Assembly: GCF_002863565.1 (NCBI RefSeq)
Contig: NZ_PGUW01000005.1
Location: forward strand, 434,001-498,000
Length of the DNA stretch: 64,000 bases
Reading direction: 5' to 3'
Origin: Bacillus sp. V5-8f
GTDB lineage: Bacteria > Bacillota > Bacilli > Bacillales > DSM-1321
Shown here: positions 1-8,270 of the stretch, in pieces
Layout of the letters: each line of letters begins with the position of its first letter
Position numbering within the stretch: the first letter of the stretch is position 1
Position numbers and translations under genes: made by a program
The notes under the pieces: model-generated
The model's input: only the letters and a program-made list of their open reading frames with translations
Databases searched by the model: none
What the model was told of the DNA's origin: nothing

Positions 1-797
1 AAATCTTGCAAGGAAACGTGCAGATAATCCAAGTCTTTGGCTGCCAGCGCATCAACAAACGCCAATGTATCTGCCATTGTAATTCCCGGTGTTTCAGGCT
101 CCTCCGGTGAGAATCGGTATCCAACGATGAATGGTTCTTTTGCATACTCAGATACTGCCTTCTTCACTTCATCAATAACAGCTATTGGGAAGTTCATACG
201 CTTTTCTAGGCTGCCGCCCCACTTGTCTTCGCGGCGATTGGAGTGCGGCGAGAAGAACTGTTGAATTAGGTAGCCGTTCGCACCATGGATCTCAACACCG
301 TCATAGCCTGCTTCAATGGCACGGCGTGTAGCTTCACCAAAATCACGGATAATTGATTCAACTTCCGCTTCGGACAGGGCCCGGGGAACCGGCTGCCCTT
401 CCCCTTCTGGTGCAACAGCGCTGGCACTGACAGTTTCACCATTTGGCACTAACTCTGGCGGGCACATACGTCCGCCGTGGAAGATTTGCAAGACCGCTTT
501 TGCACCTTGCTCTTTAATAGCAGTGGCTAACTGACGTAAGCTTGGAATCAATTCGTCCCTGTCAGCACCGAATTCGCCATGGAACCCTTTACCGTTTTCA
601 GTTACATATGTACAGGCTGTAATAACCATTCCCACTCCCTTGGAACGGCGTATATAGTAGTTTACTTCCTCATTCGTGACCGTACCATCAGGATTTGAAG
701 AGAAATTCGTCATCGGTGCCATAACAACGCGATTCTTCAATTGAATGCCGTTACGCAAAGCAAAATTTTCAAATAAAGGTGCATACTTATTATTCAT
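1..797 (-). CDS. Old yellow enzyme family NADH:flavin oxidoreductase (3' part beyond window)
   Basis: FMN-dependent ene-reductase of the OYE family, a soluble TIM barrel. About 265 N-terminal residues of an expected ~360 are present; the frame stays open to the window edge, so the C-terminus is missing. The start ATG at 797 follows GGAGGG at an 8-base spacing. Seen in translation: the N-terminal FENFALRNGIQLKNRVVMAPM strand segment typical of the family, LQIFHGG, and the IHGANGYLIQQFFSPHSN segment holding the His/Asn pair that hydrogen-bonds the substrate carbonyl in OYEs. The physiological substrate cannot be told from sequence. It sits just upstream of the convergently unrelated small monooxygenase gene on the same strand, with a 60-base gap that allows co-transcription. 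Confidence 0.92.
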   Translation of the reverse strand, partial: MNNKYAPLFENFALRNGIQLKNRVVMAPMTNFSSNPDGTVTNEEVNYYIRRSKGVGMVITACTYVTENGKGFHGEFGADRDELIPSLRQLATAIKEQGAKAVLQIFHGGRMCPPELVPNGETVSASAVAPEGEGQPVPRALSEAEVESIIRDFGEATRRAIEAGYDGVEIHGANGYLIQQFFSPHSNRREDKWGGSLEKRMNFPIAVIDEVKKAVSEYAKEPFIVGYRFSPEEPETPGITMADTLAFVDALAAKDLDYLHVSLQD

Positions 798-857
798 TAT
801 GTAATCCCTCCAGATTATAAAGTGCAAAATTCACCTTATCAAAAATACCAACAAAGG

Positions 858-1151
858 TTAAATTTTTTCAGTTGCCCGGTACTTTTCTACTTGTATTGGT
901 TCAAGCAAGAATTGATCCAAATCTTTGACAAAAGATTTAAAGTGCTCTGTTTGTTCATGTTGTTCAATCGCTTGGTCATCCTTCCAGACCTCTAAAAAAA
1001 CAAAGGAATTATCATGGGCAGTATCCTCAAATAATTGATAGCTAATATTCCCCGCCTCTTCCTTGGAGTGAGAAATCACTTGTTTTGAATGTTCCAGAAA
1101 AGCTTCACGCTTATTTGGTTCGACCTTCAAATGGGCATGAATGATGATCAT
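858..1151 (-). CDS. Putative quinol monooxygenase, ABM domain (YgiN-like)
   Basis: A 97-residue single-domain protein with the antibiotic biosynthesis monooxygenase (ABM) ferredoxin-like fold. Evidence is the N-terminal MIIIHAHLKVEPNKREAFLE strand-helix, the central SYQLFEDTAHDNSFVFLEVW segment and the EQHEQTEHFKSFVKDL helix, all placed as in YgiN-type proteins. These are usually cofactor-free dimeric oxygenases or quinone-interacting proteins; the exact substrate is unknown. The ATG follows GAGAGGAAGA. It lies 60 bases upstream of the old yellow enzyme gene on the same strand, so a joint redox or quinone/aldehyde-stress role is plausible, but that is inference from position only. Confidence 0.82.
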   Translation of the reverse strand: MIIIHAHLKVEPNKREAFLEHSKQVISHSKEEAGNISYQLFEDTAHDNSFVFLEVWKDDQAIEQHEQTEHFKSFVKDLDQFLLEPIQVEKYRATEKI

Positions 1152-1292
1152 GTTTCTTCCTCTCTCCTTTCATAAAGAATTCAATATATCTTTCCCTTTG
1201 AAATGGGATGAAAACCCTCAAATAGTATCCCAATGAGGATAGCCCTTAAAAGGATACGTTAAGGAGGATTTACATTTCATTAGTTCTTGCAA

Positions 1293-1691
1293 CTATTGAT
1301 GCTCAGCATCAAATCTTTCCACTTTTTTCTTATCAATAGCATTTACAATATTGACAGTGGCTTGTTTCTTGGGTGCGTTCCTAATTTCATTTAACTTCGC
1401 CGTCAATTGTAAAAACCACGGTTCATCCTTTGTTAACAGGGCAAGGTCAATTAAATCAAGCATCTGTTGCTCATTGACTTTTTGTGAAACGGAAAGCTTC
1501 TGAATGGATTTGCTTGCAAGGCTAATTGACTTTCCAACGATGGTTTCGTTATCGCTTTCTATCACAAATACTTTTACTAATCCCTGTAAAGAATCTACAG
1601 ATACAATATATCCAGTGACCAATTCTCCTTCTCTAGATCTCCCCATGACCCAGTCACTTGTTTCAAATTGATTTTTTCCGTTCATTGCCAT
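1293..1691 (-). CDS. IDEAL domain-containing protein
   Basis: 132 residues, no signal peptide or membrane segment. The N-terminal half (residues ~13-65, WVMGRSREGELVTGYI onward) looks like a small beta domain. Residues ~78-103 (LIDLALLTKDEPWFLQLTAKL) resemble the short IDEAL motif found in Firmicute proteins such as YpiB and YozD, whose biochemical role is not settled. The C-terminus is Lys-rich. Two ATGs lie six bases apart after a GGTGAATAGGA ribosome site, so the start could be 1691 or 1685. It stands alone between the ABM gene and an Rrf2 regulator, all on the minus strand. Function unknown; identification rests on the motif only. Confidence 0.72.
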   Translation of the reverse strand: MAMNGKNQFETSDWVMGRSREGELVTGYIVSVDSLQGLVKVFVIESDNETIVGKSISLASKSIQKLSVSQKVNEQQMLDLIDLALLTKDEPWFLQLTAKLNEIRNAPKKQATVNIVNAIDKKKVERFDAEHQ

Positions 1692-1752
1692 TCCTATTCA
1701 CCATCCCTTGAAATTGTTATTAAAAAAGTTACAGTTTATATAAAAATAATAA

Positions 1753-2172
1753 TTACTGAGTTTGTCTAAGTTTTTCTAAAACAGAGTTTAACGTAATTTG
1801 GTCCAGGTATTTCTCCAGATGATTTTCAGCATCATGGAAAATTTGGTCCATGACTGCCTGAGTCCCTGATGAAACCGGACAATCTTCCTCAGGGTTTCCT
1901 GTACACCAGTTAGGTTTCAGGGACCCGCAAGATACCGAACGAAACACTTCTCCCAGAGTAGCTGCCTCCGGATCACAGTCTAGGATGTATCCTCCTCCTA
2001 TACCCTCTTTGGTCTTCACTAACCCATTTTTGCGCAGGCATCCCATTATTTTGCGGATTCTTGCCGGGTTCGTTGAAACGTTCTTTGCGATTGTTTCACT
2101 GCTTGCCATATGATCGGGTAAATAGGCTAATAATATTAAACTGTGAACAGCAATTGTAAACTCACTATTCAC
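1753..2172 (-). CDS. Rrf2 family transcriptional regulator
   Basis: 139-residue winged-helix DNA-binding protein. The Rrf2 pattern is clear: N-terminal FTIAVHSLILLAYL helix, the recognition helix around NPARIRKIMGCLRKNGLV, and the wing KTKEGIGGGYIL. Residues ~82-99 contain three cysteines (SCGSLKPNWC and DCPV), placed where IscR and NsrR bind an Fe-S cluster, although the spacing here is longer than in NsrR, so cluster binding is only possible, not shown. Its closest described relatives by layout are YwnA-type regulators of Bacillus. The gene is monocistronic-looking; a large nested palindrome lies 80 bases upstream. Targets are unknown; the neighbouring redox genes are candidates. Confidence 0.9.
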   Translation of the reverse strand: MNSEFTIAVHSLILLAYLPDHMASSETIAKNVSTNPARIRKIMGCLRKNGLVKTKEGIGGGYILDCDPEAATLGEVFRSVSCGSLKPNWCTGNPEEDCPVSSGTQAVMDQIFHDAENHLEKYLDQITLNSVLEKLRQTQ

Positions 2173-2250
2173 CAGAGCGCCCTCCTTTTTTAGAAGATTA
2201 CTGTAATTTTATAATGTACAGTTTAATAAAGCAACAAAAGTGCTCAAAAT

Positions 2251-2304
2251 AGGGGTCAGACCCCCAGCGCGGTGCCGCGTTAAAGCACTGGGGGTCTGAC
2301 CCCT
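2251..2304. repeat. Nested GC-rich palindrome (REP-like element A)
   Basis: Two perfect 16-base arms, GGGGTCAGACCCCCAG (2252-2267) and its complement (2288-2303), flank a centre containing CGCGGTGCCGCG. Each arm is itself palindromic (GGGGTC-A-GACCCC) and the centre is a third small hairpin, so the element can fold as one long stem or as three stems. No T-run follows, so it is not a standard terminator. A relative lies at 35422-35481. It sits between the divergently arranged Rrf2 and sensor kinase genes. Confidence 0.75.
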
Positions 2305-2381
2305 TAAATAAAAATATTACATGCAGTTTTTGCCGTTATCATATAAAATTATTGAAAACAAGTATTCGCGGCGGTGAAACT

Positions 2382-3623
2382 ATGGAAATGACCAAGCAGC
2401 TGTTACTAAATCTTTCTCTCCTATTAATGTTCCTGTTCTTTTTTCAAATCCATTTAGATCGTAAAGATATTAGTGAGTTACCCCGTCGCCTTGCCATGTA
2501 TTATTTTATGTTTTCCATATTACTTTGTATTTTTCTTACAAATAAGGTATTTGAAAATTTATACTTTGACTTGCGCCAGGTTCCTTTGATTGTTGGTACA
2601 CTTTATCTTGGTACAGGCTGGCAGCTATTGGCCGTCATTATATTCGCTAGGGGCCTATTGGGAATTGATTTAGGCTTCTGGATTTCAGCAGCCGTTTTCA
2701 CTTTATTTACCCTGTTCTCGTATTGGGGCCACCCTTTTTTCTTAAAACAGAAAACGCGTCATCGGCTGCTTATCTCAGCCTTGTACTCAATGGGGCTATC
2801 CTTAGTAATTATAGAAGCTACCAGCGTTTTCTTTGGCATCTATCATAGTATTGCGACATGGATAGGATTTCTGTTCATTCCTGCCATTTGCACACTGATT
2901 ATGGCGCACACAATTGAAACCATAAACCGGAACTTATATCTTCGGCAACAAATTGAGAAATCAAAGAAAATGGAAGCCGTAACGCATATGGCAGCAGCCA
3001 TTTCCCATGAAATACGCAATCCCCTGACATCTGCAAAAGGGTTTGTTCAACTTGTGTTAGAAGATGAAAAGCTTGGGCAATTCCAAAAAGAGTACCTTTC
3101 CATTGCCCTGCAGGAATTGAACCAGGCAGAAACCGTTATCCAGGATTATTTAACCTTTTCAAAGCCTTCCATCATTTCAGTAGAAGAAATTAATGTGAGC
3201 GAAGAATTAAGGAAAACATTAAAAGTATTGATGCCGCTGTCCAATCTAAATTCAGTCCACATAAAGACCAATTTGTCAGTGTCAGGAGAAATACAGGGCG
3301 ATCGGCATAAGTTTCATCAATGCTTCTTCAATATCATTAAAAATTCCCTTGAGGCAATGCCTTCCGGCGGACAACTATCCGTAGAGACCATGAATAAAGG
3401 AACAAATCTAGAGATTAAAATCTCAGATACAGGGGTTGGAATGTCAAAAGAGCAATTGAATCGCCTTGGTGAGCCCTATTATTCTACGAAGGAAGGAAAA
3501 GGCACCGGCCTTGGGATGATGGTTGTCTACAGTATTATTAGGGCCATGAATGGAACTATTTCCGTCAAGAGCGAAATGAACAAGGGGACGACGTTTTTGA
3601 TTTCCTTTCCCCGAAAACTATAA
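2382..3623 (+). CDS. KinB-like membrane sensor histidine kinase
   Basis: Orthodox two-part sensor kinase: residues ~1-180 form five or six membrane helices of the 5TM/LYT-type sensor, then HisKA (ISHEIRNPLTSAKGF, phospho-acceptor His near residue 209) and HATPase_c with N box (FNIIKNSLEAMPSGG), G1 (SDTGVGM), F (LGEPYYSTKEG) and G2 (GTGLGM). The architecture and the LGEPYYS stretch match sporulation kinase KinB, so a role feeding the Spo0F phosphorelay is likely, with no partner response regulator next door, as is usual for phosphorelay kinases. An in-frame TTG at 2352 exists, but ATG 2382 has GGCGGTGA at a 5-base spacing and is preferred (413 residues). It is convergent with the AbrB-type gene, stop codons 4 bases apart. 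Confidence 0.88.
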   Translation: MEMTKQLLLNLSLLLMFLFFFQIHLDRKDISELPRRLAMYYFMFSILLCIFLTNKVFENLYFDLRQVPLIVGTLYLGTGWQLLAVIIFARGLLGIDLGFWISAAVFTLFTLFSYWGHPFFLKQKTRHRLLISALYSMGLSLVIIEATSVFFGIYHSIATWIGFLFIPAICTLIMAHTIETINRNLYLRQQIEKSKKMEAVTHMAAAISHEIRNPLTSAKGFVQLVLEDEKLGQFQKEYLSIALQELNQAETVIQDYLTFSKPSIISVEEINVSEELRKTLKVLMPLSNLNSVHIKTNLSVSGEIQGDRHKFHQCFFNIIKNSLEAMPSGGQLSVETMNKGTNLEIKISDTGVGMSKEQLNRLGEPYYSTKEGKGTGLGMMVVYSIIRAMNGTISVKSEMNKGTTFLISFPRKL

Positions 3624-3627
3624 CGTA

Positions 3628-4680
3628 TTACGTTTGCAGCTTCGACCGTTTTTTGTTAAAAAACCACTTTAAAATGCTAGGCACAAAAAGAATGATAAAT
3701 AACAGCCTGATAAATTGCAGTGAACTGACAACCGCTGGGTCTGCACCTATGACGTTTGCCGTGAGGACCATTTCGACCAGTCCCCCGGGAGCAAAGCTTA
3801 GTATGGCCGTTGATAGCGAGAGCGGGGTCAGCACTGCAAATAAATACCCCATTCCAAAAGATAGAAGGATCAGCAGGATTGTTAACCCGAAATAGATTCC
3901 ACTGTATTTTCCCCCAAGTTTTAAATCATCCACCGTAATTTTGGTTCCCATGTTTGCCCCTACGGTTAACTGGGCCGCAACTACAACCCATGAGGGAAAA
4001 ATCGCTAAGTCCACGCCACTAATACCAAGGATAGCGGTTGTAAATAATGGCGCCACAACAAAAGCGGCCGGAAGTTTATACCGCAGCATCCACGCCAAAA
4101 CAATTCCAGGAATATAGAAGGCATACCTCCACACATCTGTACTTCCTTGCCTCCCAACCGTTTGTACCATATCGGCACTATTAGAAACAAAGAGATGTAT
4201 CACAATGAATGGCACTAAAAAGACGACTGTCAATAACCGTATCGTTTGAAACACAACCACCATGGAGGTATTGGCCTTTAGCGACTCGCCGGCTGCAACC
4301 ATCTCAGACAAACCGCCAGGAATAGAGCCTAAAACACTTGTCACAGGGTCCACTTTAATATATTTAGTCACAAATATACTGTTGATTACACTTAATGTTA
4401 TCAATAGCAGCGTAAGCAATAAAAAAGGAATGATAAACGGAGTTACAGTAGTAAAAGTCGCTTTTGTAAACGATTGGCCAAAATAGATGCCCAGTAAGCA
4501 TAACCCCGCATTCGTTAGTATACTATTTGAAACCAAACTCCTTTTTGTTGCCGTTTTCCAAAGGATCATCACTGACATAGGGCCAAGAATCCAGGGCAGC
4601 GGCCAATGAAGAAGATAAAACAAATACCCTCCAACAAAAGCAATTAAGTACGATTCTATCAGTTGTCCCATAATTTTCAT
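3628..4680 (-). CDS. AbrB family integral membrane protein (membrane AbrB duplication)
   Basis: 350 residues, about ten hydrophobic helices arranged as two similar halves, each with a conserved Pro/Gly-rich loop (LPWILGPMSVMI; LGSIPGGLSEMVAAGE; FAPGGLVEMVLTANV). This duplication defines the membrane AbrB family (PF05145 type), frequently mis-labelled ammonia monooxygenase; it is probably a transporter, with a reported link to metabolite regulation in one E. coli homologue. It is not the AbrB DNA-binding regulator. The ATG follows AGAGGTTTAATTC. It is convergent with the sensor kinase and divergent from lrgAB, with a 260-base shared upstream region. Substrate unknown. Confidence 0.85.
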   Translation of the reverse strand: MKIMGQLIESYLIAFVGGYLFYLLHWPLPWILGPMSVMILWKTATKRSLVSNSILTNAGLCLLGIYFGQSFTKATFTTVTPFIIPFLLLTLLLITLSVINSIFVTKYIKVDPVTSVLGSIPGGLSEMVAAGESLKANTSMVVVFQTIRLLTVVFLVPFIVIHLFVSNSADMVQTVGRQGSTDVWRYAFYIPGIVLAWMLRYKLPAAFVVAPLFTTAILGISGVDLAIFPSWVVVAAQLTVGANMGTKITVDDLKLGGKYSGIYFGLTILLILLSFGMGYLFAVLTPLSLSTAILSFAPGGLVEMVLTANVIGADPAVVSSLQFIRLLFIILFVPSILKWFFNKKRSKLQT

Positions 4681-4941
4681 GAATTAAACCTCTATCCGAA
4701 CGAAAATGGAGTTGGATCTTCATCCTTTTTCTTTCTATTATAAATCACTTCCCCATCACCAACCAGCAATTAGCGGTAGGGACTTTTCTCTTACTATCCA
4801 TTTTCTGATCTCAAGGTAAGATTTTCTTACAAGATCCCTTTGCAAGCTAAAAACCATGGAAGATATTCTTACAATTTTGCTGAAGTCTTTTGAAAACTGT
4901 TTTATTCTAAAAAAAATAAAACAGGGAGGGAGCAAATAAAG

Positions 4942-5304
4942 GTGCCATGGATTTTTCAGCTGTGTATCATTACAATTTTTCTACTGTTTGGCAAATTTTT
5001 CGGCACATTGTTTCACCTTCCAATACCAGGAAGTGTAATTGGCATGATTTTGCTGCTCGGGTCATTAATTACCGGTTTGATGAAGCTGGAATGGATTGAA
5101 AAAGCTGCAGCTTTTCAAATCAAACATCTGACTTTGCTATTTGTGCCACTGGTTATCGGTTTGTTCTTATCCCCAAACCTCCTGCCCCTTTTAGATTGGA
5201 CTTTTATCATGGTATTAATCGTCAGCAGCTTATGCTGCCTGCTGGGGACTGCCTTTTCTGTAGAATGGTTTGAAAAACACAAAAAGAGGAGGAGCCAAAG
5301 ATGA
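4942..5304 (+). CDS. lrgA: CidA/LrgA family holin-like protein
   Basis: 120 residues with four hydrophobic helices and the family signature around FHLPIPGSVIGMILLLGSL. CidA/LrgA proteins are small holin-like membrane proteins; in Bacillus the LrgA/LrgB (PftA/PftB) pair imports pyruvate, and in staphylococci related pairs affect murein hydrolase release. The start is GTG at 4942 after AGGGAGGG (11-base spacing); no ATG lies closer in frame. The stop overlaps the next ATG (ATGA), so translation of the two genes is coupled. No LytST two-component genes lie in the window, so the usual regulator would be elsewhere. Confidence 0.9.
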   Translation: MPWIFQLCIITIFLLFGKFFGTLFHLPIPGSVIGMILLLGSLITGLMKLEWIEKAAAFQIKHLTLLFVPLVIGLFLSPNLLPLLDWTFIMVLIVSSLCCLLGTAFSVEWFEKHKKRRSQR

Positions 5305-5990
5305 ATTCCTTACCAGGTAGCCTTGTCTTTTGTATCGGGACGACCATAATATGCTATATGTTCAGCCTGAAACTTTTTCGCAAGTTTAAAAAAAATTGGC
5401 TGAATCCCTTATATACGTCCACTATTTTTATTCTTGCGATTCTGCTTTTTTTCCATATCCCTTTTAAGACATACCAACAGGGAAGCTTCGTTTTTGAACA
5501 GCTTTTACAATTATCCGTCGTGGCTTTTGCTGTTCCTCTATATAAGCAATGGCCTTTCATGATCAAGAATTTCAAGAAAATATTCACGGGAGTTCTTGCC
5601 GGCACGGTGTTTGGCATCATATCTGTATTCCTTATGTCCCAATTATTTCACTTTAACAATGAAGTGCTAGCTTCCTTGATCCCCCGCTCTGTCACCTTGC
5701 CAATTGCTTTATCCGTTTCAAATGGCCTTGGTGGCGTTTCAACTGTCACAGTATTCTTTGTCCTATTTTCCGGTCTCTTTTCTGTAATATGCGGACCCCA
5801 TTTACTTAAGAAGGCTGGAATTACCAGTAAAGCCGCAAGAGGGCTAGCGATGGGAACCTCCGCCCAAATGCTAGGGGCCAACCGTTCACTCCTTTGGGGT
5901 GAAGAAGAAGGAGCTTTGGGATGCATCGCAATGACCACATCGGCACTATTTCTGTCCATAATGGTACCGATTCTCCTCGTTCTTATGTAA
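5301..5990 (+). CDS. lrgB: LrgB/CidB family membrane protein
   Basis: 229 residues, six to seven membrane helices, with the LrgB core ASLIPRSVTLPIALSVSNGL and the FVLFSGLFSVICGPHLLKK segment. It is the constant partner of LrgA; together they form a membrane complex linked to pyruvate uptake in B. subtilis (PftAB) or cell lysis control in cocci. The start overlaps the lrgA stop by 4 bases. Which activity applies here cannot be decided; nearby lactate/glycolate genes make a three-carbon-acid uptake role attractive, but that is inference. Two small genes follow within 30 bases on the same strand. Confidence 0.93.
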   Translation: MNSLPGSLVFCIGTTIICYMFSLKLFRKFKKNWLNPLYTSTIFILAILLFFHIPFKTYQQGSFVFEQLLQLSVVAFAVPLYKQWPFMIKNFKKIFTGVLAGTVFGIISVFLMSQLFHFNNEVLASLIPRSVTLPIALSVSNGLGGVSTVTVFFVLFSGLFSVICGPHLLKKAGITSKAARGLAMGTSAQMLGANRSLLWGEEEGALGCIAMTTSALFLSIMVPILLVLM

Positions 5991-6017
5991 AAAAATAATC
6001 CGAAAGAAGGAATCATG

Positions 6018-6176
6018 ATGAGGTTCGATACGAAAGAAATACAGTTAGCACAAAAAATTATCGAGCTAGACATCTTAAGGGACCAGCTGCTTGAAGAATT
6101 GATGGAAATGTCTGGCTCCCATACCCATGAACTTATTAGAATCATACAAAATAATGGAATAAAAGGAGTGTCTTGA
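6018..6176 (+). CDS. Small hypothetical protein, 52 residues
   Basis: A short gene following lrgB by 27 bases, with GAAAGAAGG upstream of an ATG at 6018 (a second ATG at 6015 is too close to the ribosome site). The product is a soluble, mostly helical peptide, Glu/Leu/Ile rich (IIELDILRDQLLEELMEM), no cysteines. Its stop codon abuts the start of the next small gene, which is Fbp-like, so the two form a translationally linked pair. I do not recognise the family; the helix-loop-helix layout faintly recalls Spo0E-type phosphatases, but the Spo0E SQELD-type motif is absent. Confidence 0.6.
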   Translation: MRFDTKEIQLAQKIIELDILRDQLLEELMEMSGSHTHELIRIIQNNGIKGVS

Positions 6177-6329
6177 ATGTCAACTCAACTCCGTACTGCC
6201 ATTACAGAACTAAAACAATACTATATTGATAAACTGGTGCATGCTGGGGTTTTTAAACAATCGGACCGGCAGATCTATAGTTTTACGTTAACGGAGCTGG
6301 AAGGTTTGTGCCGGAAAATCCAGCAGTAA
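6177..6329 (+). CDS. Fur-regulated basic protein (Fbp) family small protein
   Basis: 50 residues. The line TELKQYYIDKLVHAGVFK followed by RQIYSFTLTELE matches the short Fbp family layout (LRxAIxxxKxxLIDKLIxxGVYK ... YELTLSELE). In B. subtilis FbpA acts with the small RNA FsrA as a putative RNA chaperone in the iron-sparing response. ATG 6177 has GGAG at 8 bases spacing and begins one base after the preceding stop codon. Unlike B. subtilis fbp genes, I see no clear Fur box directly upstream, and the gene is placed behind lrgAB, so iron control is not shown here. Confidence 0.72.
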   Translation: MSTQLRTAITELKQYYIDKLVHAGVFKQSDRQIYSFTLTELEGLCRKIQQ

Positions 6330-6405
6330 TACAATAAATACATGTCCATTATCTCTTCCCGCTTCCCTTATCTTGACACCATGGTAAATAATCAACGTTA
6401 AAAAA

Positions 6406-6432
6406 ACATCCGAACAGTTGGCATTCGGATGT
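6406..6432. terminator. Bidirectional intrinsic terminator
   Basis: ACATCCGAA / TTCGGATGT stem (6406-6414, 6424-6432) with an A-run before and T-rich bases after it. It separates the lrgAB/small-gene transcript from the convergent HD-GYP gene and can serve both. Confidence 0.85.
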
Positions 6433-6461
6433 TTCTATTATGATTTCACCAACGGAATCGA

Positions 6462-8009
6462 TTAAGAAACCTTCGTACTCCCAGAATCCAAATTTCCCGA
6501 TCGGAAATTTCGAATAAACAACGCTGTAAGCTCAGCATCCCACTGGCTGCCTCGCCCCTCTTCTAATATTTGCAGTGCTTTTTCCACTTCCATACCTTTT
6601 CGGTAAGGTCGATCGGAAGTCATGGCGTCGAATGCATCGGCGATAGCGAGAATCCTGCCCTCAAGCGGGATGCTTTCCCCCTTCAGACCGTCAGGATAAC
6701 CGCGGCCGTCAATACGTTCATGGTGCGAACGAACTCCTGGCAAGAGCGGCGCCATTGATTCAGGAGGTTGAATCTCTTTTAGTATTTTTTCCCCAAGCAC
6801 GGGATGTTGTTTAATTTGATCGAATTCTTCCTCTGACAGTTTGCCATCCTTTAAAAGCACACTATCCCGCACACCAATCTTTCCGATATCATGAAGCAAC
6901 GCGGTTTTTTTCAGAATATCAAGCTTATGATCAGGGAGGCCGGCTAATCGGCCAATCTCCAAAGAAAAACGGGCTACACGTTCCGAATGTCCTGCAGTAT
7001 ATGGATCCCGGGCATCGAGTGCAGCGGCAAGTGTTGCAAAATAGCTCTGAACTAGCTGGTCATTCATTGTTTCCCTGGCTTTTAGCCCGCTCACCATATG
7101 ATTAAATCCAGCGACCAGCCTTGAGAACTCATCCGAATAGATATCATGGGTCCGGACATTAAAGTCTCCCTTTTCTACTTCACCAAGATCATTATAAATG
7201 CTTTGAATAGGATGTTGCACTTCCCTCGATAACACCCACGCCCCCAAAGAGGAAAAAACAATACCAGCCAAAAGGATGATAGCAGTCCAATTCCAGTAAC
7301 TTACCGAATTGGCAAGCAAATCATCACGAATATATCCTCCCAGACTGAAAAGAAAAAGAGGAAAGGTCCCAATTAAGAACGCACTAGCCTGGAACTTCCG
7401 CTGAATGGAAACAAGAACCTGCCCGTTTAGAGACAGTTCATGTCCATACAATTCTTTGGAAATCCCTCTAATATGCATTGCGACCGGCCGGATCGCCTGA
7501 GAAGTAAGAAAGAATTCAATAAAAGCATGCATACTAGCAACAACAGGTACCCCAAAAGCCGCCAGCATAATATAAGACATAGGGAGTGAAAGCAAGCCTT
7601 GTTGGACTCCTGTTGTCATTAGAATTGCTGCCGGTATCGATAGACCGAAAAGGTGGGGTCCGAAAATACGCTTTATCGCTAAAATAGGGAACCGATGGGT
7701 GTGTACATATACCGATCGTAGCGTTTCCAATGAAGGCCTGCTTTGCTGGAACAAGTTGCGGATTGGCCGAACATGCCTGCTAAATACGAATAACTCACAG
7801 ATGACCATAATAACCAGAGAAATCACCAAGATAAAGAATAATCTAACCACTTCATCTACAGAAACTTTCAAAGCAAAAAAAATAAAAATGCTGCCCACCC
7901 CTAATACAGCCGCTGCCGAACCAATTAGATAGTCTCTGATCAGTTGGTTAATGAACTTTTTATATACTGATTGCAGAATACTCCCCACATCACTTTCTAT
8001 CTTATTCAT
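6462..8009 (-). CDS. Membrane HAMP-HD-GYP cyclic-di-GMP phosphodiesterase
   Basis: 515 residues. The N-terminal ~250 residues hold about six membrane helices in place of a periplasmic sensor; a HAMP linker follows (residues ~250-305, SREVQHPIQSIYNDLGEVEK), then a complete HD-GYP domain. Catalytic features are visible: AGHSERVARF, the metal-binding LLHDIGKIG, HPVLGEKIL, RSHHERIDGRGYPDGL (the GYP motif) and ILAIADAFDAMTSDRPYR. All metal ligands of the family seem intact, so it should hydrolyse c-di-GMP in response to a membrane signal. It is transcribed alone. Together with the damaged GGDEF-EAL gene at 30-32 kb it indicates an active c-di-GMP network. Confidence 0.92.
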   Translation of the reverse strand: MNKIESDVGSILQSVYKKFINQLIRDYLIGSAAAVLGVGSIFIFFALKVSVDEVVRLFFILVISLVIMVICELFVFSRHVRPIRNLFQQSRPSLETLRSVYVHTHRFPILAIKRIFGPHLFGLSIPAAILMTTGVQQGLLSLPMSYIMLAAFGVPVVASMHAFIEFFLTSQAIRPVAMHIRGISKELYGHELSLNGQVLVSIQRKFQASAFLIGTFPLFLFSLGGYIRDDLLANSVSYWNWTAIILLAGIVFSSLGAWVLSREVQHPIQSIYNDLGEVEKGDFNVRTHDIYSDEFSRLVAGFNHMVSGLKARETMNDQLVQSYFATLAAALDARDPYTAGHSERVARFSLEIGRLAGLPDHKLDILKKTALLHDIGKIGVRDSVLLKDGKLSEEEFDQIKQHPVLGEKILKEIQPPESMAPLLPGVRSHHERIDGRGYPDGLKGESIPLEGRILAIADAFDAMTSDRPYRKGMEVEKALQILEEGRGSQWDAELTALFIRNFRSGNLDSGSTKVS

Positions 8010-8120
8010 AAGATTAATGTTAGATTTTTAGCAATCCAAAATTAGATGGAATGTAATTCTATTTTACTAGTATTAACAACCCATTAACAGCGAAATAATG
8101 ACAATTTTATACAAAAAAAA

Positions 8121-8154
8121 AGAGGCCTCCCCAAATAAAAAGCGCAGGCATCTC
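8121..8154 (-). terminator. Probable intrinsic terminator after Dabb gene
   Basis: On the minus strand GAGATGCCT pairs imperfectly with AGGCCTC and runs straight into nine T residues. Position is 117 bases beyond the stop codon of the Dabb gene. Stem has a bulge, so confidence is moderate. Confidence 0.6.
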
Positions 8155-8270
8155 ATAAACAAATATGGAAAAAAATCAAAACATAGATTCAATACATTTT
8201 CTATGATTACGAGAGAGCCCTGCAACTTCGGGAATGCCACTTCTTTTATTAAGGTTTGGTTCATATGATA

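Noticed and set aside
2352..2381. TTG start for the sensor kinase
   Set aside because: No ribosome site; ATG 2382 has GGCGGTGA in front and the N-terminal helix starts there.
8073..8264. 63-codon hydrophobic minus-strand frame
   Set aside because: It overlaps the Dabb gene's terminator, has no ribosome site and its hydrophobicity follows from AT-rich sequence.
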